Shown one piece after another: positions 33,125 through 41,707 of a DNA stretch of 64,000 nt. This stretch comes from Amycolatopsis bartoniae (GTDB taxonomy: Bacteria; Actinomycetota; Actinomycetes; Mycobacteriales; Pseudonocardiaceae), in NCBI RefSeq assembly GCF_014191255.1, contig NZ_JACHWH010000003.1:253501-317500 (forward strand). The letters are read 5' to 3'. The position numbers and the translations under genes are program-made. Position 1 is the first letter of the stretch; each line of letters opens with the position of its first letter. Below the pieces are notes generated by a model that saw only the letters and a program-made list of their open reading frames with translations, was not told the DNA's origin and did not search any database.

Positions 33125-35083
33125 TCACCTCCCGGCCGGCATGAACCGGCCGAACCAGTCGAGGACACGCGTGCAGTAGTCGAGAATGGCGGGGAAGGTG
33201 CGGACGCCGTGGCCCTCGGCGGGGTAGACGACCAGCGTGGACTCCACGCCGTTGTCCAGCAGTGCCCGGTGGAACTGCTCGGCTTCGGCGGCCGGCGTGC
33301 AGAGGTCCCGGGCGCCGGCGATGCTCAGGCACGGCGTCCGGACGCTGCCCACCCAGGTGAGCGGGCTGCGGGCGTCGTACACATCACCGGCCTCGAACGG
33401 CTCGGCCCGGAGGATGTTCGGGACGAACTGCCGGATGTTCGTCGTGTGGTACAGCGTCCGCCAGTGGGTCACCGGGGCAACGGGGACCGCGGCCTTGAAC
33501 CGGTCGTCCTGCGTCACGAGCCAGGCGGACAGGTAGCCGCCGTAGCTGCCGCCCATGACGCCGATCCGCGCCGAGTCCACCGCGCCCGTGTCGACGAGGT
33601 GGTCGATGCCGGACAGGATGTCGCCGCAGTCGCCCCCGCCGACGTCCCCGAGCACCTGGGCCGCGAACTTCGGCCCCCGTCCCGACGAGCCGCGCGGGTT
33701 GGGGCACAGCACCGCGTAGCCCTGGCTGGCGAGCAGCCCGATGAGGGGGTTGCTGCCGAGCCATCGATCGCGGAACGCCCAGATCGGGCCGCCGTGCAGA
33801 TAGGCGACCAGCGGATGCGGGCCCGGCCCGGCCGGCGTCACGAGCAGCCCTTCGATCCGTTGCCCGTCCGGGGCCGCCCAGGACAGCGTGCGGCAGTCGC
33901 CGATCCGGGAGCGCAGCGCCTCGGTGCCGGGGTGGTCCGTGGTCGCCAGGACGATGGTCCCGCTGCCCGCGCGGTGCACGATGGCCGGTGGTTCCCGGTA
34001 CCGCTGGACGGTGGCGACGACGGATTCGTCGGAACGCACGTACGCCTCGGGCTTGTGCGTGTCGCCGAGGCCGGCTTCGGTCGCCCACAGCTCGCGGGTC
34101 TCGCCGCTGGCGGCGTCGTGGACGCCCACGACGCTGCCGACTCCGCGGATCCCGCTGAACGCCACGCGGTGGTCGTCGAGCCACTGAACGCCCGTGACGT
34201 CGACGTCCTCCGTGTCGACGGGACGGCATTGTCCATTGTGGTCGAACAGCAGCAGCGTCCCGGCCACGATGCCGCGGTCCGAGCAGTCCGCTTCGATCAC
34301 CGCGATCCAGGTCCCGGCGGGGGAGCCGGCCGGCCGGCCCAGCTGCCGGTCGGAGCGGTGGAGCGGGGCGGCCACCCCGGTGGCCAGGTCGATCAAGGCC
34401 AGGTGGGCGCCGTACCAGTCACTCTCGTCGGGTCCTTCGGACAAGACGGCGACCGCACGACCGGGGCCCGCGGCCCCGGCCTCCCAGACGGTGCGGCCGG
34501 CCGAGACGGGCCGCAGGGCACCCGATGCGGGGTCCACGAGCCAGAGTGACCGTCCCGGGCGTCTCGTCGCGGCGGTTTCGACGGTGGGAAGCCAGTTTCC
34601 GGTGGCCGAGGGCCCCGAGCGACGGCCGGACCCCTCCGCTCCCGCTTTGTCGGCACCCGCGTCGGCCACGGAAACCAGGAGCGAGTCGCCGCCAGGCGTC
34701 CAGACGCAACTCTCGCCCGTGCCCGGCAGCGGGATCTCGCGGTCACCCTCCGGGCCGCGCACGCACACCCGGTTCCGGTCGTGGGCGTCCGAAACAGCCA
34801 GATAGGCGAGCCGGGTGCCGTCGGGAGACCAGCTCGGCGCGTGACTGCTGACCCGGCCGTCGTCCACCGGGGTGATCTTGCCGTCGTGCACTCGCACGAC
34901 GACCCGGCGCAGCGGGGCGTCGAGGGAGTCGCACACCGTGGCGGTGGCGACGAGCTCGCTGGTCCCCGGACGCCCGGAGACCTCGGTGAGGTCCGTGGCG
35001 CGGGACGCTCCGGGGGAGTGCACCAGGTCGAAGAACTCGGTGACGCGGTGCCAGGTGGCCCCGAATCGCACGTCGGTTTCCAT
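33125..35083 (-). CDS. S9-family serine peptidase (acylaminoacyl/prolyl oligopeptidase-like)
   Basis: A 652-residue two-domain peptidase. An N-terminal beta-propeller (to about residue 390) has TolB-like repeats such as SWSPDGTRLAYLAV. The alpha/beta-hydrolase domain contains LHGGPIWAF, the nucleophile in VMGGSYGGYLSAWL, the Asp in AGARDLCTP and the His in PAEGHGVRTF. No signal peptide, so cytoplasmic degradation of imported oligopeptides is expected. First gene of the minus-strand operon S9-M55-PucR, divergent from TetR across 223 bases that contain the GCTAC-N3-GTAGC palindrome. Confidence 0.92.
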   Translation of the reverse strand: METDVRFGATWHRVTEFFDLVHSPGASRATDLTEVSGRPGTSELVATATVCDSLDAPLRRVVVRVHDGKITPVDDGRVSSHAPSWSPDGTRLAYLAVSDAHDRNRVCVRGPEGDREIPLPGTGESCVWTPGGDSLLVSVADAGADKAGAEGSGRRSGPSATGNWLPTVETAATRRPGRSLWLVDPASGALRPVSAGRTVWEAGAAGPGRAVAVLSEGPDESDWYGAHLALIDLATGVAAPLHRSDRQLGRPAGSPAGTWIAVIEADCSDRGIVAGTLLLFDHNGQCRPVDTEDVDVTGVQWLDDHRVAFSGIRGVGSVVGVHDAASGETRELWATEAGLGDTHKPEAYVRSDESVVATVQRYREPPAIVHRAGSGTIVLATTDHPGTEALRSRIGDCRTLSWAAPDGQRIEGLLVTPAGPGPHPLVAYLHGGPIWAFRDRWLGSNPLIGLLASQGYAVLCPNPRGSSGRGPKFAAQVLGDVGGGDCGDILSGIDHLVDTGAVDSARIGVMGGSYGGYLSAWLVTQDDRFKAAVPVAPVTHWRTLYHTTNIRQFVPNILRAEPFEAGDVYDARSPLTWVGSVRTPCLSIAGARDLCTPAAEAEQFHRALLDNGVESTLVVYPAEGHGVRTFPAILDYCTRVLDWFGRFMPAGR

Positions 35084-35257
35084 GGATCTCCCGGAGACGA
35101 GGGACGGGGTTTCCGGTCGAATCTAGGGGCGTGCCGGACGGTCGGGCAGGTGACAGCTGTCGCATCGTGGCTGTCGTCCGGTTGACAGCTGTCGCGAGCG
35201 CCGGCGGGGGAACAGAGCCCATGCTTTGGCGATCGCGGCGGCCTTGACCCAAAATAT

Positions 35258-35270
35258 GCTACGCCGTAGC
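35258..35270. promoter_or_regulatory. GCTAC-N3-GTAGC operator, copy 2 (TetR/S9 divergent promoter)
   Basis: GCTAC-GCC-GTAGC with flanking symmetric AT and TAT bases, 36 bases before the TetR start. Identical arms occur at 32224-32236. Position and pairing suggest autorepression by this TetR and co-control of the peptidase/PucR genes. Confidence 0.55.
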
Positions 35271-35306
35271 GTATTTCGGATCTTCCCGTCCAGGAGGGAG
35301 TCGACC

Positions 35307-35948
35307 GTGAGTTCTGAACAGGACCGGGCGCCGCGACGCCGCGGACCCGCGCGCGGCCTCAGCCGTGAGCAGGTGGTGCGCGCCGCACTCGACGAGTTCC
35401 GGGAGAACGGCATCGCCGCGGTGTCGTTCCGGAGCGTGAGCCGCAGGCTGGGGGTGAATCCGATGGCGCTCTACACCTACATCGCCGACAAGAACGAGCT
35501 GCTCTCGACGATGTACGACCACCTCTTCCGAGCGATCGGCGAGATGCTCCCGGACGAGCCCGGCGACCCGAGGCAGGCGCTCGTCGCGTTCTTCACCGCC
35601 GCGCACCGGCTGATGGTGGAGTACGCGGACCTGTCGCGGCTGGTGCGGCCGACCGCCGCGGGGATGGATCGCGACCTCGCCGAGCGCATTTACCGCTTGT
35701 TCGCCGAGCTCGGGGTGGCGCGGGAGCGGATCGCGGACGTCCACCTGGCGCTTCTCGAACTGACCATCGGCAGCGCGGCCGCTGTGCACGTGCGCTTCCC
35801 GCCGGCGCAAGCGCCAGACGGCGGTGCCGAGCGTCCGCTGCTGTCGGCGGTCGTGCGCCGTATCGAAGACCTGGACATGGAGGACCACTTCGTGCGCACC
35901 CTCGGACTGCTCCTGGACGCACTCGTGGCCGGAGGTGGCGATGCCTGA
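35307..35948 (+). CDS. TetR-family transcriptional regulator
   Basis: A 213-residue TetR protein with an Arg-rich N-terminal arm. The HTH spans residues 20-65 (AAVSFRSVSRRLGVNPMALY followed by TYIADKNELL), the form typical of TetR proteins with TetR_C_1-like ends. GTG 35307 is chosen for AGGAGGGAG (35292-35300). It overlaps the dipeptidase gene by 8 bases, so it leads the operon TetR-M19-hydrolase-CocE-CocE-MFS-DAO. Confidence 0.88.
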   Translation: MSSEQDRAPRRRGPARGLSREQVVRAALDEFRENGIAAVSFRSVSRRLGVNPMALYTYIADKNELLSTMYDHLFRAIGEMLPDEPGDPRQALVAFFTAAHRLMVEYADLSRLVRPTAAGMDRDLAERIYRLFAELGVARERIADVHLALLELTIGSAAAVHVRFPPAQAPDGGAERPLLSAVVRRIEDLDMEDHFVRTLGLLLDALVAGGGDA

Positions 35949-37086
35949 GTACGGAAACTTCCCTTTCGGACTGTCCCAAAAGGACGAAGCGCGGGCCGCC
36001 CGGCTGCACCGCGACTCGATCGTCGTCGACATGGTCCACCAGGGCCCGTTTTCGCCGGACGTGTGGACCGATGAGCTGCGGGCCGAGCTGCCCGACGGCG
36101 CCGGCTACCTGGAGGCGAGCGGTTTCCTGATGGAGAAGGCCCTCCGCGGCGAGTTCGACGAGTTCCACTGCCTGGCCGATGCTTCGGGTGCGACAACCAT
36201 GCTCACCGGCTGTGTTCTGGAGAACGCGCAGGGCGTGCTCGAAGCCGCCGCGGACACGGCACGCATGCTCGCGGCGTTCGATTGGCTGCGCCCGGCCCGC
36301 CGCGCGGACGACATCCGCGCGGCCCACGCCGAGGGGGGACACGCGCTGGTCGGCCAGTGTCAGCTGAACCTGGTGCGCCCCGGCGATATCGACCTGCTCG
36401 ACCAAGCCGCGGCACTGGGGGTGGCCCACACCGTCGACTGCGCCTACAACACCGCGACGTTCATCGGATCCGGGTGCACCGAGAAGAACGATGCCGGGCT
36501 GAGCGCGTTCGGCAACACCTTTGTGGACAGGTGCAACAAGATCGGCGTCATCGTCGACACCGCGCACTCGGGTCCTCGCACGACGATCGACGCGTGTGCC
36601 CGCTCGAAGGCGCCGGTCGTCGCCACGCACACCTCGGCCGCGGCCCTGTACGACTGCGATCGCGCGAAAAGTGATGAGGAGCTGCAGGCTATCGCGGCGA
36701 CCGGCGGGGTGATCGGCGTTTTCTGCATGCCTTTCTTCCTGGCCGGCATCGGTACCGAGCCGGCCCCGACGATAGAGCTTGCCCTCGACCACATCGACTA
36801 CGTGGTGCGGCTCGTCGGGGTCGAGCACGTCGGCATCGGTACCGACTGGCCGCTCGCGTTGCCTGCCGACGTCCTGGCACAGACCTTACTGCCGATGGCG
36901 ATGTCCACCATGGGGTTCCGGCCCGAGCACCAGCTCGACGTCGCGTCCACATTGGAGGGATTCCGGGATCCGCGGGATCTGATCAACATCACCCGGGGGC
37001 TGGTCGCCCGCGGCTACCCCGACCAGCAGGTCGAAATGATCCTCGGCGGCAACTTCCTGCGCGTTTTCGAGCAGGTTGTCGGTTGA
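35941..37086 (+). CDS. M19 membrane-dipeptidase-like protein
   Basis: A 381-residue amidohydrolase-fold protein of the renal dipeptidase family, which cleaves dipeptides including ones with a C-terminal D-residue. Landmarks are DRCNKIGVIVDTAHSG (His), VVATHTSAAAL (His), VGIGTDWPL (Asp) and the terminal ILGGNFLRVF. The N-terminal HxD is not in its normal form (VVDMVHQG) and the bridging Glu region reads GQCQ, so the zinc site differs from classical M19. ATG 35941 lies inside the end of TetR. It fits an island degrading peptides with D-amino acids. Confidence 0.85.
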   Translation: MPEYGNFPFGLSQKDEARAARLHRDSIVVDMVHQGPFSPDVWTDELRAELPDGAGYLEASGFLMEKALRGEFDEFHCLADASGATTMLTGCVLENAQGVLEAAADTARMLAAFDWLRPARRADDIRAAHAEGGHALVGQCQLNLVRPGDIDLLDQAAALGVAHTVDCAYNTATFIGSGCTEKNDAGLSAFGNTFVDRCNKIGVIVDTAHSGPRTTIDACARSKAPVVATHTSAAALYDCDRAKSDEELQAIAATGGVIGVFCMPFFLAGIGTEPAPTIELALDHIDYVVRLVGVEHVGIGTDWPLALPADVLAQTLLPMAMSTMGFRPEHQLDVASTLEGFRDPRDLINITRGLVARGYPDQQVEMILGGNFLRVFEQVVG

Positions 37087-37108
37087 TCGACACAAAGGAG
37101 TGCCCGTG

Positions 37109-38479
37109 ATGATCAGTGCTGAAGAATTGCGGAGCCGGCTCGACCGGCTCGCGAAAGAACACCACGTGACCGGCGCCGCGGCCGCGGTGGCGGTGGGCGA
37201 GGAGGTCGTGACCGCACACCTGGGGTGCGCCAACCTCGCCACGTCGATGCCGGTGCGGCACGACACCCTGTTCGCCGCGGGATCGGTGACGAAGGTGTTC
37301 ACCGTCGCCCTGGTGATGACGCTCGTCGATGACGGGCTCGTGGACCTGGACGCGCCCGTGCAGCGGTACCTGCCGGATTTCCGGCTGGCCGACGTGGAAG
37401 CCTCGAAGCACGTCACGGTGAGGATGCTGCTCAACCACACCGCGGGCATCCCAGGGCACTGCATGTACGACCTGCCGCGGAGCCCGGAGGTCGTGGCGCG
37501 GCACCTTGAAGTGATGCGGGAGCTGCCGTTCACCTCGCCGCCCGGCAGGTTCTGGTCGTATTCCAACGGCGGGATGGCCGTCGCCGGCCGCGTCGCCGAG
37601 GTCGTGAGCGGCCGGACGTGGGACGAGGCGCTCGCCGAGCGGATCCTGGGTCCCCTCGGAGGCAACGCCACCACGTCCGCCGAAGAGCTGGTTCTCGGCT
37701 CGACCGCGGTGGGACACCTGGTCGGCCCCTCTGGAGCGGTCACCCGTGTTCCCCGCCTGGTCGTCGACTCCGGCAACGGCCCGGCCGGCGCCACGCTCTG
37801 GTGCGACATCGACGCGATGATCGCGTTCGGGCAGATGCACCTGCGTGAAGGCCGTTCGGCAGACGGGAAGACGGTGCTCAGCCCGGAGTCGGTGGCACTC
37901 ATGCAGGCGCCGTCGTTGGAAACCCTGTGGGGCCTGCCCTTCGAAAACTGGGGGCTCGGCTGGTACATCCGGGGCACCGGGGCCGCGCGAACGCTGGGCC
38001 ACACCGGCGGCAACGCCGGTGCGCACTCGATCCTGACGATCGCGCCGGAGCACGGCTGCGCCGTCGCCGTGCTCACCAACAGCACCACCGGCGCAGTGCT
38101 GAACGCCCTCCTGACCGAAGAGCTGTTCCAGCAACTCTGCGGTATTTCGGCCGCGCCCCGGATGGAGACAACCGGCGACCCGGTCACTGCCGGCCTCGAC
38201 CTCGACCGCTATGCCGGTACCTACGAGGCGGAAGGCGGCTCGCTGACCGTCACCGTGCGCAACGACCGCCTGCACGTCGAGCAGCACATGAACGACAGCC
38301 TCGCCGGGCACATGACCATGATTTCGCCTGACCTGCTGCCACTGCCGCCGATGACGCTGACGCCGTTCGACGCGGACGGCCGGTTCCTCAGCGACGCAGG
38401 GATGCCCGTCAGCTTCGTCGACGGCGCTTCCTACGTCTGCGCCGGCCGGATCTTCCGGCGTGTTTCCGCGGCGATGTGA
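37109..38479 (+). CDS. Serine hydrolase, class C beta-lactamase/D-aminopeptidase-like
   Basis: A 456-residue penicillin-binding-type serine hydrolase. The SxxK motif is AAGSVTKVFT, the Tyr motif FWSYSNGG (YxN) and the third box HTGGNAG, so all three active-site elements stand. A C-terminal lipocalin-like domain (after LDLDRYAGTYEAEGG) resembles D-aminopeptidase DAP/Pab87-type enzymes. No signal peptide is seen. ATG 37109 has AAAGGAG 8 bases upstream; GTG 37106 is the alternative. Candidate roles are D-amino-acid peptidase, esterase or beta-lactam hydrolase. Confidence 0.87.
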   Translation: MISAEELRSRLDRLAKEHHVTGAAAAVAVGEEVVTAHLGCANLATSMPVRHDTLFAAGSVTKVFTVALVMTLVDDGLVDLDAPVQRYLPDFRLADVEASKHVTVRMLLNHTAGIPGHCMYDLPRSPEVVARHLEVMRELPFTSPPGRFWSYSNGGMAVAGRVAEVVSGRTWDEALAERILGPLGGNATTSAEELVLGSTAVGHLVGPSGAVTRVPRLVVDSGNGPAGATLWCDIDAMIAFGQMHLREGRSADGKTVLSPESVALMQAPSLETLWGLPFENWGLGWYIRGTGAARTLGHTGGNAGAHSILTIAPEHGCAVAVLTNSTTGAVLNALLTEELFQQLCGISAAPRMETTGDPVTAGLDLDRYAGTYEAEGGSLTVTVRNDRLHVEQHMNDSLAGHMTMISPDLLPLPPMTLTPFDADGRFLSDAGMPVSFVDGASYVCAGRIFRRVSAAM

Positions 38480-40032
38480 TGCGCACACTCGACGAGCACG
38501 GCGTCGACGTCAGGTTCGACGCGGGGATCACCGCACCTGACGGCCGCCGCCTTTCGGTGAACATGTTCCGGGCCGCCGGGGCGGAACCGTCCGCGACGGT
38601 GGTCGTGTGGGCGCCGCTGGGCAACGGCCGGCTCTCCGCCCTCGGTCCCTCGCCCGTCCCGTCGCTGGGTTCGACCCGGCACTGCCGCCGGCTGGCCGCG
38701 GCGGCGGGGGTGACCGTGGTGTCGGTGGACGTTCGTGGGCGGGGCGACTCCGACGGCGAGTTCGTCCCGTTCGTGCACGAGGCGGCCGACGCCGTCGCGG
38801 TCGTGGCGGCGCTCGCCGGGCACCCGTGGTGCGGCGGGCCGATCGTGGTGATGGGACAGGGCTACGGCGCCGTGTGCGCGCTCGCGGCGGCCCGGGACGC
38901 CGCGGGCCTCGTGGCGGCGGCGTTCCTGATCAGCCCTCCCGGCGGGCCAGGGGACGTGTTCCCGGGCCGGGACGGTGTGCGGCGGGCGGACCTGCTGGTC
39001 TGGCGGCACCTGATGGCCGGGCGGCACCCGCTGCCCACCCGGTTCGCCGACTGGGCCGACGTGCTGACCCGCCCGTGGAAGGACCAGGAACATGCCCTCG
39101 GGCACGGCAGCCTCGGGTGGGCGGAGTTCACCGCCGCCGGGCTCCCGGGTTCGGTGCCGGTGCCGGTTCCCGTCACGATCCTGACCGGCTGGTGGGACCC
39201 CGCGTGCCGCCCGTCGTGGGAGCTGGCCCGAAACAGCCCACACGCCGAACTGCTGGTCGGACCGTGGACGGCGTACACCACTCGCCACCCGGCCCAGCAC
39301 GTCGGCGGGCTCGACTGGGGTCCCGGCAGTGTCGTCGACCCACTCGAACTGCAGGTGGACCTGCTCGGGCGCCTGGGTGAGCCCGCTCGGGGCGGCCGGG
39401 TCTTCGTCACCGGCGACAACGCCTGGAACGATCTGCCGCGCACACCACCGGCGCTGAACTGGGCTTTGCACCCGTCAGCGCCGCACGGTGCGTGGACGAC
39501 CGCCGGCAGCGGACACCTCGGCGACACCGCGGGTACCGGCGCCGCGGAGTTCACCAGCGATGGGGCAGACCCCGTGCCCGCCCAGCCCGACCTCGGGCTC
39601 GCCGTCAGTGCGGGTGCTCCCGCGCAGCTCGACCTGACGTTCCTCGACGGCAGGCACGACGTGCTCGTTTACACCTCCACGGCGCTGACAACCCCGCGCC
39701 TGGTCGTGGGGGAGCTGCTGCTCGAACTGGACGCGGAGAGCGACTCACCTGCCGATGGGCTCTGGGTCGCTTCGGTCGAGGACGTCTTCCCCGGCGGGGC
39801 ACCGAGCCTGCACCTGGCGCTCGGGGTCGCCAGTGTCCGGCCCGGCGAGCGGAAGGCGGTGCTGCGGCTGGGCCCGATCGGGCACCGGTTCCTGCCCGGG
39901 CACCGCGTGCGGCTGCGCGTCGCCGCCACCTGCGCGCCGTTGTACCGCCCGGCTGACGACGCCCCGGTCCGGGAACGGCGCCGCGTCCACCACGAAAACA
40001 CGGTCCTGCGGCTTCCGGAGGTACTTCCATGA
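38476..40032 (+). CDS. CocE/NonD-type hydrolase homologue with dead triad
   Basis: A 518-residue protein of the CocE/X-Pro dipeptidyl-peptidase (S15) family: N-terminal alpha/beta-hydrolase domain (VVSVDVRGRGDSDGEF) and C-terminal jelly-roll (RVRLRVAATCAPLYRP). The nucleophile elbow reads VVMGQGYGAVC: the Ser is Gly129. The His region reads GPWTAYTT without the His seen in the next gene (GAWDHIGN). Only the Asp (GWWDPA) remains, so ordinary hydrolysis is unlikely. GTG 38476 overlaps the preceding stop; ATG 38479 is equally possible. It may be a regulatory or structural partner of the active paralogue. Confidence 0.85.
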   Translation: MMRTLDEHGVDVRFDAGITAPDGRRLSVNMFRAAGAEPSATVVVWAPLGNGRLSALGPSPVPSLGSTRHCRRLAAAAGVTVVSVDVRGRGDSDGEFVPFVHEAADAVAVVAALAGHPWCGGPIVVMGQGYGAVCALAAARDAAGLVAAAFLISPPGGPGDVFPGRDGVRRADLLVWRHLMAGRHPLPTRFADWADVLTRPWKDQEHALGHGSLGWAEFTAAGLPGSVPVPVPVTILTGWWDPACRPSWELARNSPHAELLVGPWTAYTTRHPAQHVGGLDWGPGSVVDPLELQVDLLGRLGEPARGGRVFVTGDNAWNDLPRTPPALNWALHPSAPHGAWTTAGSGHLGDTAGTGAAEFTSDGADPVPAQPDLGLAVSAGAPAQLDLTFLDGRHDVLVYTSTALTTPRLVVGELLLELDAESDSPADGLWVASVEDVFPGGAPSLHLALGVASVRPGERKAVLRLGPIGHRFLPGHRVRLRVAATCAPLYRPADDAPVRERRRVHHENTVLRLPEVLP

Positions 40033-41693
40033 GCCGCGCCCGTCGAATGCTGTGGGGCCAGCGGATTTCCACCGGCGACGGCGACCTCGTCGCCGATATC
40101 GCGTTCCCCTCCGGCCACGACGAAACGACCGGCCCTCTGCCCACCCTGGTCGCGCGCACGCCCTACAGCCGCCAAAGCTTCTTGAGCGACAACTGGCTGC
40201 GCCTGGCCGATCGTGGCTACGTGCTGGTCGCCTGCGACGTGCGCGGGCGTGGCGACTCCGACGGCCGGTTCGCCGCGTGGGAACGCGACACCGAAGGCGG
40301 CGTCGCGGTCATCGACTGGGCCGCCGCTCAGCCGTGGTCGGACGGGCGCGTCGGCACGATCGGCGGCAGCTACGACGGCCTGACCCAGTGGTGGGCCGCC
40401 GCGGGCGCGCCGGCGCCCTTGCGGTGCATCGTGCCGATGGCCGTCGGTGCCCGCGGCCGGCCGGGCGGGCGGCCGTTCATGGACACCGGGATTCCCTGGC
40501 AGTACTGGATGTGGTGGTTCGCCCTGGTTTCAGGGCGCACCCTGCAGGACGTCGGCGCCACCGCGTGGGGACGCCATTGGGGACATCGTCCACTGCGGAC
40601 CTTCCACGAAGCGGCGGGATTTCCCACCGCGTCCTGGCCGGACTACGTCGAGGGCCGCATCGACTGCCTCGGGCCGGGCTGGGCACTGAGCGACCGGGAA
40701 CTCGCCGCCGTCGAGGTGCCCGCACTGGTCGTCCTCGGCTGGTGGGACGACCTGACCACGCTCGAGACCTGGCAGGCCCTGCAGGCCGGGCCGCACGCGG
40801 CGAACAAGCACCTGCTCGTCGGCGCGTGGGACCACATCGGCAATATCGTGCCCCGCGTCCGGCTCGGTGGTGAGGACGTGTCCGCGGGGACACTCGACCC
40901 GCTGGGGGTGGTCGGTGATTTCCTGGACCGCTACCTCAAAGGCGACACGACTGTCCGGCAGCTGCCGCGCGCAAAGGTGTGGCACAGCGGAGCGAACCAC
41001 TGGGAGGACTTGGCCGGATATCCGGCGGCCGCCGACGACCAGGTTCTGCACTTCGGGCTGACCGAGCCGGGAACCGGCCTCCTGCAGCCAGATCCACCGT
41101 CTTCCTCCACTTCGGACGAATGGTCGCACGACGCGACCGACCCCGTCGCGACGCTGACCCCGCTCGACAACTTCGCGTGGAGCGACCCGCCGCACGACCA
41201 GCGCTACCTGGAAGCACGCCCGGACGTGCGGATCTACACGTCCGAGCCGCTGTCGGAACCGGTGACGGTCAGTGGACGCGTGCGGTTCGACCTGGCGGTG
41301 TCCGCGGACGCGGCCGACGCTGATGTGTTCGCCTGGGTGACCGACGTCCATCCCGACGGGCGTTCGATGTTGCCGGCCGGGTTCGAGCTCGAAGGGCGGC
41401 GGCTCAGTGTCCGCAATGGACCACAGCCGGAGCTCTTGGACGGCGGCGAAGTCGTGCGCGTCGAGGTCGATGCGCAGTGGCTGCACCACACCTTTGCCGT
41501 CGGGCATCGCATCCGCGTGCTCGTCACCTCTTCGTTCACGCCGACCACGGCCCCTGCCAACGGCACCGGTGAGCACTGGGCCGACCAAGAACCCGGCCGT
41601 CCGTTCACGATCCGGGTCCATCACGGCCGTGCGCACCCCAGCGTCGTGCACCTTCCGCTCCGCAGACCCCAGGACCCCAAGCCCGTCTCTTGA
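40029..41693 (+). CDS. CocE/NonD family hydrolase (acyl esterase/acylase)
   Basis: A 554-residue S15/CocE enzyme with intact triad: Ser in TIGGSYDGLTQWW, Asp in LGWWDDL, His in GAWDHIGN. The N-terminal strand motif is VACDVRGRGDSDG and the C-terminal beta-sandwich ends with GHRIRVLVTSSF. Relatives are cocaine esterase, glutaryl-7-ACA acylase and alpha-amino-acid ester hydrolases, which cleave esters and amides of amino acids and beta-lactams. ATG 40029 overlaps the previous stop (ATGA), so the dead and the active paralogues are made in equal amounts. Confidence 0.9.
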   Translation: MSRARRMLWGQRISTGDGDLVADIAFPSGHDETTGPLPTLVARTPYSRQSFLSDNWLRLADRGYVLVACDVRGRGDSDGRFAAWERDTEGGVAVIDWAAAQPWSDGRVGTIGGSYDGLTQWWAAAGAPAPLRCIVPMAVGARGRPGGRPFMDTGIPWQYWMWWFALVSGRTLQDVGATAWGRHWGHRPLRTFHEAAGFPTASWPDYVEGRIDCLGPGWALSDRELAAVEVPALVVLGWWDDLTTLETWQALQAGPHAANKHLLVGAWDHIGNIVPRVRLGGEDVSAGTLDPLGVVGDFLDRYLKGDTTVRQLPRAKVWHSGANHWEDLAGYPAAADDQVLHFGLTEPGTGLLQPDPPSSSTSDEWSHDATDPVATLTPLDNFAWSDPPHDQRYLEARPDVRIYTSEPLSEPVTVSGRVRFDLAVSADAADADVFAWVTDVHPDGRSMLPAGFELEGRRLSVRNGPQPELLDGGEVVRVEVDAQWLHHTFAVGHRIRVLVTSSFTPTTAPANGTGEHWADQEPGRPFTIRVHHGRAHPSVVHLPLRRPQDPKPVS

Positions 41694-41707
41694 TCCGGAG
41701 GAAGTCA

